A stretch of 64,000 bases of DNA. Source: a virus. Below are positions 35,365 to 44,611 of this stretch, piece after piece; within the stretch, counting starts at the first letter, position 1; every line of letters starts with the position of its first letter. The position numbers and the translations under genes were made by a program. The stretch lies in IMG/VR virus record IMGVR_UViG_3300026484_000308, positions 50,405-114,404 of that record; one strand, written 5' to 3'. The notes under the pieces were generated by a model. The model saw only the letters and a list, made by a program, of their open reading frames with translations. It searched no databases and was not told the DNA's origin.

Positions 35365-37527
35365 TTATACTCCAGCACCACCTTCACCAGCTACACCCAT
35401 TCCAGCGCCATCTTGGTCACCTTCTTTGAACATATATTGAAGTTTACATGCATAACCATCAAACTCACCAGCTGTTACTGAATCAAGTGTGATTACATTA
35501 CCAGCAACTGAAGCAACATTTACAGCAATCGCATCACCATTGTTTGGATCGTAAACGATAACTTCACCATAGATAATACCGTCAGTCATTGGAACGTAAG
35601 TTACAGTAACATCGTCACCAGAAACAGTTAGTGAACCATCCATACCTTCAAGTTTCATCATTGGAATCCATTTGTCAGCGTAAACTTGAGCTTCATATTG
35701 AGCATTAGCAATAGAACCAACAACTGTTTTATCAGAATTAACAACATCTAATGAAGTATTAATAGCATTTTCAGCAGCCACTGCTCTATCAGTTTCAGTT
35801 TGGATTGCAGCAGTTCTATCAAGAACTTCTTGAGCTAAGTTATCAGCAATAACAGTTTCAGCAGCAAGTGCACGAGCTTCTTCAGCATCAACATCAGCAA
35901 TTCTATTAGTAGTTTCAGCAGCGATAGCATCAGCGTTAACTAACTCAGCAGCAAGTGCTCTATCAGTTTCAACTTTAATACTTGAAGCTACAGAACCAGC
36001 AACAGTTTCATCACCATTAAGAATAGTGATATTTGAAGCATTAGCGGTTTCAGCTGCGACAGCTCTATCAGTTTCAACTTGAAGTGCAGTTTCAGCAGCA
36101 GTTTTATTACTTTCAATAGTACTATTTACAGAAGCTAATTCAGTTTCCATAGTGCTTTGAATAGCAGCATCAGCAGCAGCAAATTCATCTCTTACAGTGT
36201 TGTCAGCTGTTTTGTAATCTGTAACCGTTTGAGCAATCGCATCTGCGTTTACCTGTTCAGCAGCAGCTGCACGATCAGTTTCAGAAGTAATTAGACTTTC
36301 AACTCTTGAAATTTCAGAAGTTCTAGAAGTGATTTCAGCATCAATTGCAGCTTGTAAAGCAGCTTCAGCAGCTAAAGCACGACCTTTTTCAGAAGATACT
36401 AAACCACTAAGTTCAGTAAAGTCAGCTATCTTAAGGAATGATTTTGTTGTGAAGTCAGTCGGAGTATAATCTCCACCAGTACCTTCAAGTACAACATAAA
36501 CATCTTTTTCAGCAGTTACATAATAAGCTTGACCAGCAATTAAATCATCTTCAACTAAACCATCAATTGAAGTTTGATCCTCTGTTGGATTAGAAATTAC
36601 ATCTACAGAACCTTTCCACGCAACACCACCAACAATTGAACCTTCGACAGCATTAAGACGATCAGAAAGAGCAGTATCTGCAGAACTACGAGTACTTGCT
36701 TCAGTAGCAATAGCATTTTCAGTAGTTGTTTTATAATCGTTAGCCATTGTAGTTAAATCATCAATACGAACATCAACGCGAGAAACTTCAGTAGTTCTAG
36801 CAGTTACTTCGTTATTGATAGCAGTTGTATTAGCAGCTTCAGCAGCAAGCGCTCGAGTAGTTTCAACAGCTACAGCATCATCAGTATATGTTTTAGTAGC
36901 TACTCCTTCAGTACGAATAGCAATTTCATTATTAAGAGCCTCTTCTATACGTTGTTCTTCAGCGATTGCGCGAGATGTTTCAATAGCTATTTTAGAATCT
37001 ACAGAACCAACTACAGAACTATCCCCATTAAGAACAGTTACTTTATCAGCATTAACAGTTTCAGCAGCAAGTGCACGAGCAGCTTCTGCATCAATAGCAG
37101 CAGTTAAAGAAGTATTAAGTGCGTCAACAGCAGTTGCACGATCAGTAATCTCTTGACCAATTTTAGTATCAAGAATACCTTCAGCAGCAAGTGCGCGATC
37201 AGTTTCTACTTGAATAGCAGTATTACGGTCTTCAACTTCTTGAGCAATAGCTGCCGCGTTATCTCCACTAGCAGTTCCCACAAGAGATTCAAGTTTACCA
37301 AGAGTATTACCATTAGTACTTGCACCATCTACGATGTCTAAATTTTGTTGAACACGGTCAGCAATTTCTACATTTAAACTAGTTTGTAAACTTTTTACAG
37401 CTTCGGCAGATGCCGGTACCGCAGTACCACCAGTAGTTGTATCATTAATAATATCCCCATAAGATACACGATCTTTAAGAAGTGGTACCGTACGAGTTCC
37501 ATATTGTCTTATTTTATTTATAGCCAT
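35365..37527 (-). CDS. Repetitive Ala/Glu-rich coiled-coil virion protein (720 aa)
   Basis: More than ten copies of a short repeat of the form ETDRALAAE (variants EEARALAAE, ETDRAVAAE), broken by ILNGDETVAGSVASSI-type linkers, build a long triple-helical rod. A small beta insert near residues 300-375 (GVAWKGSVDVISNPTEDQTS, VLEGTGGDYTPTDF) and a beta-rich C-terminal domain (KLEGMDGSLTVSGDDVTVTY, KLQYMFKEGDQDG) cap it. Its DNA uses visibly more GC-containing codons (GCA, GCT, GAC) than its neighbours. This suggests strong expression or a separate origin. It has its own terminator, and a hairpin plus GTCC motif lies upstream. Probably an abundant fibre. Confidence 0.6.
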   Translation of the reverse strand: MAINKIRQYGTRTVPLLKDRVSYGDIINDTTTGGTAVPASAEAVKSLQTSLNVEIADRVQQNLDIVDGASTNGNTLGKLESLVGTASGDNAAAIAQEVEDRNTAIQVETDRALAAEGILDTKIGQEITDRATAVDALNTSLTAAIDAEAARALAAETVNADKVTVLNGDSSVVGSVDSKIAIETSRAIAEEQRIEEALNNEIAIRTEGVATKTYTDDAVAVETTRALAAEAANTTAINNEVTARTTEVSRVDVRIDDLTTMANDYKTTTENAIATEASTRSSADTALSDRLNAVEGSIVGGVAWKGSVDVISNPTEDQTSIDGLVEDDLIAGQAYYVTAEKDVYVVLEGTGGDYTPTDFTTKSFLKIADFTELSGLVSSEKGRALAAEAALQAAIDAEITSRTSEISRVESLITSETDRAAAAEQVNADAIAQTVTDYKTADNTVRDEFAAADAAIQSTMETELASVNSTIESNKTAAETALQVETDRAVAAETANASNITILNGDETVAGSVASSIKVETDRALAAELVNADAIAAETTNRIADVDAEEARALAAETVIADNLAQEVLDRTAAIQTETDRAVAAENAINTSLDVVNSDKTVVGSIANAQYEAQVYADKWIPMMKLEGMDGSLTVSGDDVTVTYVPMTDGIIYGEVIVYDPNNGDAIAVNVASVAGNVITLDSVTAGEFDGYACKLQYMFKEGDQDGAGMGVAGEGGAGV

Positions 37528-37568
37528 AAGTTTTCCTTATTTTAAAAAATTTTTTTGGACTGTATTAA

Positions 37569-37593
37569 GGATAATTTCGCCCATTCATTATCC
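37569..37593 (-). terminator. Weak hairpin upstream of the 720-aa gene
   Basis: A 7-bp stem (37569-37575 with 37587-37593), 11-nt loop, then TTAATACAGTCCAAAAAAATT on the minus strand. It repeats the hairpin-GTC arrangement, so the abundant-looking 720-aa gene may be expressed as its own unit. Confidence 0.4.
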
Positions 37594-37643
37594 ATATATA
37601 TTAGTTATTATGTTAAAGTAGTAACGTTATTCGTTATTTTTCT

Positions 37644-38054
37644 TTAACGTCTTCTACGGAACTGGTTTCTGTTAAAATCAGATTGGTTTGATTTTTTAGT
37701 CATATATAAATCGTTTTGTAATTCAAATTTTTCAAGATTACATGATTCTAATTGAGATTCTAAAATATCTATACGTTCTATAAGTTCCTCGATTACCCTA
37801 TCATTAAGATATCGGTTATTGTTATTGTTATTGTTATTGTTATTGTTATTGTTATTGTTATTTCGCTTGAATTGCATATTACTACAGTATGAATTAGTCC
37901 TTGTTTTATCAAGGTCCCGTAATTTTTCAATTACACCTTCTGGAGCCGTTCTATTGGAACTTATACTAGATCTTTTTCTAGCATAAGTTAAATCTCCATT
38001 ATCACCACCATCTTCAAATTGTGAAATATTATAATATCTTCTTGGTAAACTCAT
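37644..38054 (-). CDS. Small protein with 16-residue Asn tract (136 aa)
   Basis: A basic start (MSLPRRYYNISQFEDGG) is followed by a 16-Asn run at residues 65-80, encoded by eight copies of a 6-bp repeat. Then comes a coiled coil (LNDRVIEELIERIDILESQL) and a basic tail (NRNQFRRRR). Gain or loss of whole hexamers would keep the frame and only change linker length. It lies between two fibre-type genes. Unknown function; a linker or adaptor is plausible. Confidence 0.5.
   Translation of the reverse strand: MSLPRRYYNISQFEDGGDNGDLTYARKRSSISSNRTAPEGVIEKLRDLDKTRTNSYCSNMQFKRNNNNNNNNNNNNNNNNRYLNDRVIEELIERIDILESQLESCNLEKFELQNDLYMTKKSNQSDFNRNQFRRRR
37815..37862. repeat. Hexanucleotide microsatellite (GTTATT)8
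   Basis: Eight perfect tandem copies of GTTATT within the 136-aa gene, encoding alternating AAT and AAC asparagine codons on the minus strand. Confidence 0.95.
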
Positions 38055-38064
38055 AAGTCAATCC

Positions 38065-41000
38065 TTATTTAAGTCTTAAATAAGTACAATAAGCTGTACT
38101 ATTATTTAAATTATTATCATTTAGGAATTCAATACGTTTATCCATTTGGTTAACTTTATCGTTAACTATTATCGTTTCGCTTCCAATATCAATATTTAAA
38201 TCTATAATATCACCAACTGGAGCATTACCTAACGTTATAAAGTTAATAGATTTATCAGAGTCCCAATGAACTACACATTTATCTTTTTCAATTGTAAATG
38301 ATAAAGTACTAGTACTAGCAATTCCGTTTGGATCATTAACAGCTGTAAGATACGCCGCTTTAAAATCTTCCGCGGTTTCACCATTAAGTTTATAAGTATC
38401 TTGAGCTTTAGCGTTTATACCTAAAAATCTCTCATCTGATTCAGTTTTAGTATATCTATCTTTTTCCGCTTGTATCGCTCTTTGAACTTCTTCATTTAAT
38501 AAATTAACGGTAGTATTTATTTTAGTATCCAAATCACCTTCTGCAGATCTTGCTGTAAGAGATTCAGTCGCAATTTTAGAATCTAGTACTTCCTCTTCAG
38601 TGGTACTTCTTTGAATTTCCGTATCTAAATCATTTCTGAGTGAATCTAAATTTCGTGTAGTATTTGTAACGAAAGCTCCAAAAGCTTTGTCATTTACTAT
38701 ATCAACATTATTAATTAAATCAACTATTTCTTTAAAAGAATCTGCGTCGGCTGTACTAAGATTTAATATATCACTAATACGTTTTCTTTCGACTTCTAAT
38801 GAATTTTCTAATGAATTTTCTTTAAATGTAGCTCGGGATACTTCATTATTTATAGCATCCATTAAAGCATTATCCTTTTGGATACTTCTTAAAGTTTCAT
38901 TATTTAATCTTAGATTGATATCATCATGTTCTGCTTGATTACTAGAAATTAAATTATTTAATGCTTCTAATATTTCATTTTCTTTTATACTAGCTCTAGT
39001 AATTTCATTATTTAGATTAGTATTTGAATCAGCTTCTATTTCATCTTCTCTAAGAATTGCTCTCGAAGTTTCATTTTCTAAATTAATATTAGTATTATCT
39101 ATTCTTTCACCGAGATTGGTTTCATTAATTCTTGCTGATTGTTCTTCCGCTTTTATACGAGCATTTAAATCATCAGATAATTGATTTTCTGCCGTTTTAG
39201 CTCTTGAAGTTTCGTCATTGATAGCTAATAATGTTTTAGCTTCTAATACAGAAATACTAGTATTAATGTTATTAACACTGTCTGTAAATTTAGTATCTAA
39301 AGTAGTTTCAGCTGATTTTGCTCTTGAAGTTTCGTTATTTATTTTTAAAAGTAAATCTTGTTCAACCGAAACTGCTCGTTGAATTTCATTATTTATCTTA
39401 GCATCTAATAAAATATCTCTATCATTAGAACCTTGGTTATTATTATCAATCTGTTCTTGAAGATCTGCTTCAACTTGTTTAGCTCTAACTATTTCATTAT
39501 ATGTTACTTCTAAATTCGATTCTTCTTTATCGGTTGCTCTTTGAATTTCATCATCTATTTTAGTATTAAGATTATCCAAATTGGTATTAGTTTCCGATGC
39601 AAAGTTAGCAAAAGCTTGATCATTATCAGTATCAATACTATTAATTAAATCAACAATTTCTTTAAAAGAATCTAAATCAGATGAACTAAGTTTAAGTATA
39701 TCATCTATTCTAGCACGTTGTGTATCAACTCTAGCATTCAAATAATTTAATATACGTTTTTCTTCTTTATCCGCTCTAAGAATTTCTTCTGTAAGATTTT
39801 GAGCATTTATTTTTTCAGATTCTAAAGCTCTAGCAGTTTCATCTTCTAATAATTCGATAATATCTTTTTCGGCTTTTAAAGCTCTAGTATTTTCAGCAAT
39901 AATTTTATTATTTAATCCACTTTCCGCGGTACTTGCTCTAAGTGTTTCTGTACTAATTTTTCCATCTAGAATCTTAATTTTATTAACGGTTTTAGTATTA
40001 TTTGTATCTATTTGATCTTGGAGATCTTGCTCAGAATCAGTCGCTCTTTGAATTTCATCATTTAACTTATCAGTTAAAGTATTTTCAGCATCTTGAGCTC
40101 TAAAAATTTCATCGTTTAAGTTATTACTTGTATTTAATTCGGCTGCTTTAGCTCTATCAGATTCTAAACCAATTTTAGCATTAAGATTACTTTCTATTAA
40201 ATCTTCATTTGTAATAGCTCTATTGGTTTCTTCTGTTAAAGAATTAATTATTTCATTTTCCGAAACAACTGCTCTATCAATTTCATTATTTAAACTATCA
40301 GTAATATTTTTAGAAAATGTAGCTAATGCTTCGTCATTTTCTGTATCAATACTATTAATTAAATTAACGATTTCTTTAAAAGAATCTAAATCTGTCGTAC
40401 TTAATTCCATAATATCATTAATGCGTTCTTCTTGAGTTTTTAAATCTTCGTTACTAGCAAAATAAGTACTATCTTTACCATCCAATAAATCTGCATTTAC
40501 CGCTGTAGCATTAATTCCTAAAAATCTATTATCCGAAATATTTTTATTATAATAACTTTTTTCATGTAAGTGGCTATCATCTAGTATTTGAACTTCTATA
40601 TTTTTATCAGTACTTCCATCTAATGAAATTTCACCTTGAGCATCTCCACTAAGACTTAACTTAATTTCTTTAGCGAGACTAGTAGACGTTCTAGCATTTC
40701 CAGTTGTATTAGCGTTAATTAAATCTGGTAATCTATCTTTATTAAGAGTACCTTGTTTAATTTTAGAAGCGTCTATGTTTGATAAATTAAAACCATCCCC
40801 ATAAAGAGCTTCCGCGGTAACGTTTCTAGTAACCATTAAATTATTATAAACATAAGCATTTTTATTTTTATCAGTTTTAAATGACCAAGTTCCATCAGCA
40901 TTAACGAAACCAATTTCATCTTCTAGGGTCCATCTAACATATTCTCTAGTTACCCAAGATTCATCTGCTGTTTCAACTGATCCAAGAACTCCACCATCTT

Positions 41001-41190
41001 TTAAAGATCTTAAAAAACGGTCTTCTCTATTTTTAGGATAAAGTACTGATCCAGTATCATCTTTCTTGCTTTCCCAATAAAGACCAGCATAGCCTTTTTG
41101 AGAATTCTGTAACCAACCATAAAAATAATTATTTTCATCTATGTAAAAATCATTATTTGGTAAATTTAGTTCTGTGCTTAATTCAGCCAT
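38065..41190 (-). CDS. Long coiled-coil tail fibre (1041 aa)
   Basis: The N-terminal about 150 residues form a globular attachment region (YGWLQNSQKGYAGLYWESKK, YVRWTLEDEIGFVNADGTWS). Next comes KTDKNKNAYVYNNLMVTRNV, then a NADLLDGKDSTYF motif typical of phage fibre necks. The rod is built of coiled coil with three copies of the SFKEIVDLINSID module, also found in the 2433-aa protein. A distal FLGINAKAQDTYKLNGETAE segment and a small C-terminal beta domain end the protein. It is followed by the Asn-tract gene and preceded by the collagen-like gene. Confident as a fibre; its position on the virion is unknown. Confidence 0.7.
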   Translation of the reverse strand: MAELSTELNLPNNDFYIDENNYFYGWLQNSQKGYAGLYWESKKDDTGSVLYPKNREDRFLRSLKDGGVLGSVETADESWVTREYVRWTLEDEIGFVNADGTWSFKTDKNKNAYVYNNLMVTRNVTAEALYGDGFNLSNIDASKIKQGTLNKDRLPDLINANTTGNARTSTSLAKEIKLSLSGDAQGEISLDGSTDKNIEVQILDDSHLHEKSYYNKNISDNRFLGINATAVNADLLDGKDSTYFASNEDLKTQEERINDIMELSTTDLDSFKEIVNLINSIDTENDEALATFSKNITDSLNNEIDRAVVSENEIINSLTEETNRAITNEDLIESNLNAKIGLESDRAKAAELNTSNNLNDEIFRAQDAENTLTDKLNDEIQRATDSEQDLQDQIDTNNTKTVNKIKILDGKISTETLRASTAESGLNNKIIAENTRALKAEKDIIELLEDETARALESEKINAQNLTEEILRADKEEKRILNYLNARVDTQRARIDDILKLSSSDLDSFKEIVDLINSIDTDNDQAFANFASETNTNLDNLNTKIDDEIQRATDKEESNLEVTYNEIVRAKQVEADLQEQIDNNNQGSNDRDILLDAKINNEIQRAVSVEQDLLLKINNETSRAKSAETTLDTKFTDSVNNINTSISVLEAKTLLAINDETSRAKTAENQLSDDLNARIKAEEQSARINETNLGERIDNTNINLENETSRAILREDEIEADSNTNLNNEITRASIKENEILEALNNLISSNQAEHDDINLRLNNETLRSIQKDNALMDAINNEVSRATFKENSLENSLEVERKRISDILNLSTADADSFKEIVDLINNVDIVNDKAFGAFVTNTTRNLDSLRNDLDTEIQRSTTEEEVLDSKIATESLTARSAEGDLDTKINTTVNLLNEEVQRAIQAEKDRYTKTESDERFLGINAKAQDTYKLNGETAEDFKAAYLTAVNDPNGIASTSTLSFTIEKDKCVVHWDSDKSINFITLGNAPVGDIIDLNIDIGSETIIVNDKVNQMDKRIEFLNDNNLNNSTAYCTYLRLK

Positions 41191-41202
41191 ATTTAATCCT
41201 TA

Positions 41203-42285
41203 TTATAATTCAGCTTCATAAGCTGTTTTGAAATCCTCGAAATTTATAGAATTTGCTAATGATTTTCCAAAAAATGAAACAGTTTCATTTATCATATCAA
41301 ATTCCATTATTTTTCCATTATATTTCCAATCATTATGTTCCTTGTCTAACCATTGGTAACTTTTTAATGTAAGAAAGTCGTTTTCATCCGATGAAAATTC
41401 ATAAAATGTACCATCGTCCTTTAAATCATTTATATCAATATAAGTTGGTATAATTGATTTAAAATAAGTTGTTATGTTATAAAAATTTTTCTCTGATGTT
41501 CCAGCATTTTCATTTAAAACGAAATTATCTATATCGTGTCCTGCTAATGTTCCAGCATCATATGAAGTATCTCCAGGAATCCCTGGATCACCTTTATCAC
41601 CTTTATCGCCTTTATCGCCTTTTGGTCCCACCGGACCCTCTATACCTTGAAGACCTTCTGGGCCTTGTGGACCTTCATCACCAACATCTCCTTTAATACC
41701 TTGAGGACCTTGAGCACCTTCTGGGCCAGTAGGTCCTTGAGGACCTTGATCACCATCTTGACCAGGCAAACCTTGATCACCTTTTGGACCAATAGGACCT
41801 TGAGCACCATCTTGACCATCTTGACCATCTTTACCTGCTGGACCAATAGGACCTTGAGGACCAGTTGGGCCCTGATCTCCTTTAGGACCATCGCTTCCAC
41901 GTGGTCCTAAATTTCCCTGATCTCCTTTTGGACCAATAGGACCTTTTGGACCAATAGAACCTTGAGGACCAACTGGTCCCATATCACCCCGATCACCCTT
42001 TGGTCCAGTTAATCCAGTTTGACCTGGTTGACCTTGTGGACCGGTATCTCCTTTATCCCCTTTATCCCCTTTCGGTCCAATAAATTTGGAAAGATCGTCA
42101 AAAATAGCTATTAATTTAGCTAATGATGGATAAGTATTTTTAGTTGTACTAGTATCTTCATTTATAAAAACTATATCAACATCCGAAGTTTTATCGTCTG
42201 TAGTAAAGCGTTTAAGAAATTCTAGAATATTCCAACCATTCGATAATAATATTCTTACATTATTATTTAATTCTTGTAAATTCAT
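41203..42285 (-). CDS. Collagen-like fibre protein (360 aa)
   Basis: A helical N-terminal head (residues 1-69, [20 protein letters not shown]) leads into an almost uninterrupted Gly-X-Y repeat from about residue 70 to 237, rich in GPKGDK, GPQGP and GEQ-type triplets. A C-terminal globular domain follows ([20 protein letters not shown]) ending [13 protein letters not shown]. Gly-X-Y tracts form a collagen triple helix and are common in phage fibres and neck appendages. The repeat is strongly recombinogenic. The last residues resemble the EDFKAAYL end-motif of the 1041-aa fibre. Confidence 0.85.
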   Translation of the reverse strand: MNLQELNNNVRILLSNGWNILEFLKRFTTDDKTSDVDIVFINEDTSTTKNTYPSLAKLIAIFDDLSKFIGPKGDKGDKGDTGPQGQPGQTGLTGPKGDRGDMGPVGPQGSIGPKGPIGPKGDQGNLGPRGSDGPKGDQGPTGPQGPIGPAGKDGQDGQDGAQGPIGPKGDQGLPGQDGDQGPQGPTGPEGAQGPQGIKGDVGDEGPQGPEGLQGIEGPVGPKGDKGDKGDKGDPGIPGDTSYDAGTLAGHDIDNFVLNENAGTSEKNFYNITTYFKSIIPTYIDINDLKDDGTFYEFSSDENDFLTLKSYQWLDKEHNDWKYNGKIMEFDMINETVSFFGKSLANSINFEDFKTAYEAEL

Positions 42286-42294
42286 ATTAATCCT

Positions 42295-42849
42295 TTATGT
42301 TAAAGAAAATGTTTCCGATGTTATTTCTGGTGTATCGAGAACATCTGGCAAATATATTTTATTGAGTAAAGTTGTATTTTTTGTAATTTGATTACCTAGA
42401 GTTATTAAGGTATTCAAAGATAATATTCCTTCTTCTAATTTATCAGCTGTAATAAAACTAAAATCAATTTTATCAGTAGCGTTTGTTAATTTAAATTGTA
42501 TAGAGATTACTACTCTGGTATCACTAGGTATATCTTCATTTAATACTCCAAGTAAAAATGGAATATCCTTTGTAGAATCTGGATCATCGAAGTACAGGCA
42601 AATACTTCTAGTAATATTAGTATTTTCGATCGCTTCTATAATACATGTAAATTCGACAGTATCTTTATCAATTACTCTAAATAAATCAATATTTTTTTGA
42701 TACCAAAATGAGTAATCATTTATATTTACATTTGAAAGAGCCGGAATATCATCATAACTTACTCTAAAATATTTTGGAAATGTTATTATATCTGGCTCTA
42801 GTATTTCCGCTTTTCCATCATCTAAAATAATGGTTTGTAAATTTGCCAT
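42295..42849 (-). CDS. Hypothetical beta-rich structural protein (184 aa)
   Basis: An alternating beta pattern throughout (ILEPDIITFPKYFRVSYDDI, DKDTVEFTCIIEAIENTNIT, DTRVVISIQFKLTNATDKID) with no coiled coil. It looks like a single jelly-roll or immunoglobulin-like domain. It lies 9 bp upstream of the collagen-like gene and 16 bp downstream of the 578-aa gene. Possibly the adaptor that holds the collagen fibre; this is inference. Confidence 0.5.
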   Translation of the reverse strand: MANLQTIILDDGKAEILEPDIITFPKYFRVSYDDIPALSNVNINDYSFWYQKNIDLFRVIDKDTVEFTCIIEAIENTNITRSICLYFDDPDSTKDIPFLLGVLNEDIPSDTRVVISIQFKLTNATDKIDFSFITADKLEEGILSLNTLITLGNQITKNTTLLNKIYLPDVLDTPEITSETFSLT

Positions 42850-42865
42850 ACGCTATCCTTTTTAA

Positions 42866-44602
42866 TTAAGAAATATAAATAGTACTTAAACCATAACTTG
42901 AATATACTAATCCTGAACCAGCATTTTCTTCCATTGTTTCTAATAAACTATTTATTTGAGTCTGTGTTAAATTATAATTTTTTATAATTTTTAATCTGTA
43001 TTTATTTGTTTCCTTTATTGTTTCTTTCTTCTGATCTATTTTTAGTCTTGTTCCAAGACCTTCGGTATTATTATAAATAATAAAATTATTATATTCTGAA
43101 TTAATTAATATATTTTCTGGAATATTATTTGATATTGTCTTAAATAATTTAAAACTTTTATCGGTATTTGATTTACTATAAAGAGTACTGTTTATAATTT
43201 CATCCGATTTAAATAAAGAATAATCTTCCTTATTTATTACCGGAATTAATTCTAAACGGCCTTCATTAATATTATATTGTAATATATAAATATCTGAATA
43301 TATACCAGAATCATTTAAAATAAGTTTGTTGTTAAATTTTAATATTATTTGACGTTTCCCTATTTCTATTAATGCGCTATCACGAATAATGTTATAACTT
43401 ATTTCCGATGGTATTGTACTTAAATCTCTTTTTGTTCCGGTATTTGTACTTGTTTCTGAAGTACTAAAAGGAAAAATATCTAAATTTTCTATAAAATTTA
43501 TTAATTTTAATTTTATAAATTTTTTCAGATTTTCTAAGTCTGGATCAAATTCATCACATAAATAATTAATCCCAGTATTTATATTTATAATATTTATATC
43601 TTCTGTTTTATTTACAAAAGTATTTAAAATAGTATCGTTAAAAATTTTATCGAACAGAAACGTATTTTCATTAGAAAAGGTTTGATAAAAGTTATTTAAA
43701 TTATTTTGGATATCGTATGTATTATTTTCATAATCTATGTTATTTATGTAATCCTGAGGAATTAATTTAAGAGTACATTTATAAATTTTTTTAGAATCCC
43801 TATAATTTTTTAAATTAATATAAGTTTCTTTATTGTTTATAATTTTAAATTCATTTAAACTTAAACTATCAATAATGGTAGTCTCAGATATATTTTCGCT
43901 TAATAAAATTCCGTTTTTAGTGCAATCCAGATTTTTAATAAGTTCTAAATTAGATAATAAAAAAGTTATTAAATCTTTTTGTAAGTATTCGAAGGTACAT
44001 ATAAATGATGTTATAAATTCGGTACTAAATTTAAAACCAAAAAATAAAGTTTTTGTAAAAAATGTTTCTTTTTCGTTTACAATATTTTTAAAAGTAACAT
44101 CAGTGTTAAATAAAATATTAAAATTTATTTTATTTTTAATTCCGTCTGGATTATCCAAAGCATTTAAAACATTATCTTTTTTCATTTTAATACTAGAATT
44201 CTGATAAAAAACATTATTTAAAAACCAATAATCAAAATTTTTAATAATTTTTAATTTTGTAGGATTTTGTACTCCAAATTGTTCTGGAATTGGAAGTACT
44301 AGTTCCTTAATAATAGGAATACTAGTAATATATTTAATTTCATTCTCTATGAACTCTTTTGTAGGAACAGAATATAAATTTGTATTTATATTATCAATTT
44401 CTCCAATCATTTGATTAGATTTAAATGTTTGAGTAATTACGTTTTGTATCTTAGATTCGGAAAATTTTTCCGAATCGTATTTAATTTCAGATACTGGTTC
44501 AGAATAATCTAAAAATAATAAATATTCCCCAAATTTTCCAGTACTTAAGTTCGAGGAACTTATATTTATAATTGGTGTTTTACCAAGTTTTTTATTTTCC
44601 AT
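42866..44602 (-). CDS. Unknown structural protein (578 aa)
   Basis: A mixed alpha/beta, Asn/Ile/Lys-rich protein beginning MENKKLGKTPIINISSSNLS. No repeats, signal peptide or enzyme motif are visible. The C-terminus is beta-like (IDQKKETIKETNKYRLKIIK, GSGLVYSSYGLSTIYIS). It is between the 1302-aa protein and the 184-aa protein in a compact operon of tail and fibre genes. Role in the tail or fibre base is inferred from position only. Confidence 0.5.
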   Translation of the reverse strand: MENKKLGKTPIINISSSNLSTGKFGEYLLFLDYSEPVSEIKYDSEKFSESKIQNVITQTFKSNQMIGEIDNINTNLYSVPTKEFIENEIKYITSIPIIKELVLPIPEQFGVQNPTKLKIIKNFDYWFLNNVFYQNSSIKMKKDNVLNALDNPDGIKNKINFNILFNTDVTFKNIVNEKETFFTKTLFFGFKFSTEFITSFICTFEYLQKDLITFLLSNLELIKNLDCTKNGILLSENISETTIIDSLSLNEFKIINNKETYINLKNYRDSKKIYKCTLKLIPQDYINNIDYENNTYDIQNNLNNFYQTFSNENTFLFDKIFNDTILNTFVNKTEDINIININTGINYLCDEFDPDLENLKKFIKLKLINFIENLDIFPFSTSETSTNTGTKRDLSTIPSEISYNIIRDSALIEIGKRQIILKFNNKLILNDSGIYSDIYILQYNINEGRLELIPVINKEDYSLFKSDEIINSTLYSKSNTDKSFKLFKTISNNIPENILINSEYNNFIIYNNTEGLGTRLKIDQKKETIKETNKYRLKIIKNYNLTQTQINSLLETMEENAGSGLVYSSYGLSTIYIS

Positions 44603-44611
44603 AATTTTCCT

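Noticed and set aside
36815-37341. Plus-strand frames within the 720-aa repetitive gene
   Set aside because: Antisense to the ETDRALAAE repeats, composition Ala/Ser/Val only, no ribosome binding sites.
41469-41910. Long frames antisense or out of frame to the collagen-like gene (Leu/Val-rich and Thr/Arg-rich)
   Set aside because: Produced by the Gly-X-Y codon repetition; the collagen frame has the start, the ribosome binding site and the sensible protein.
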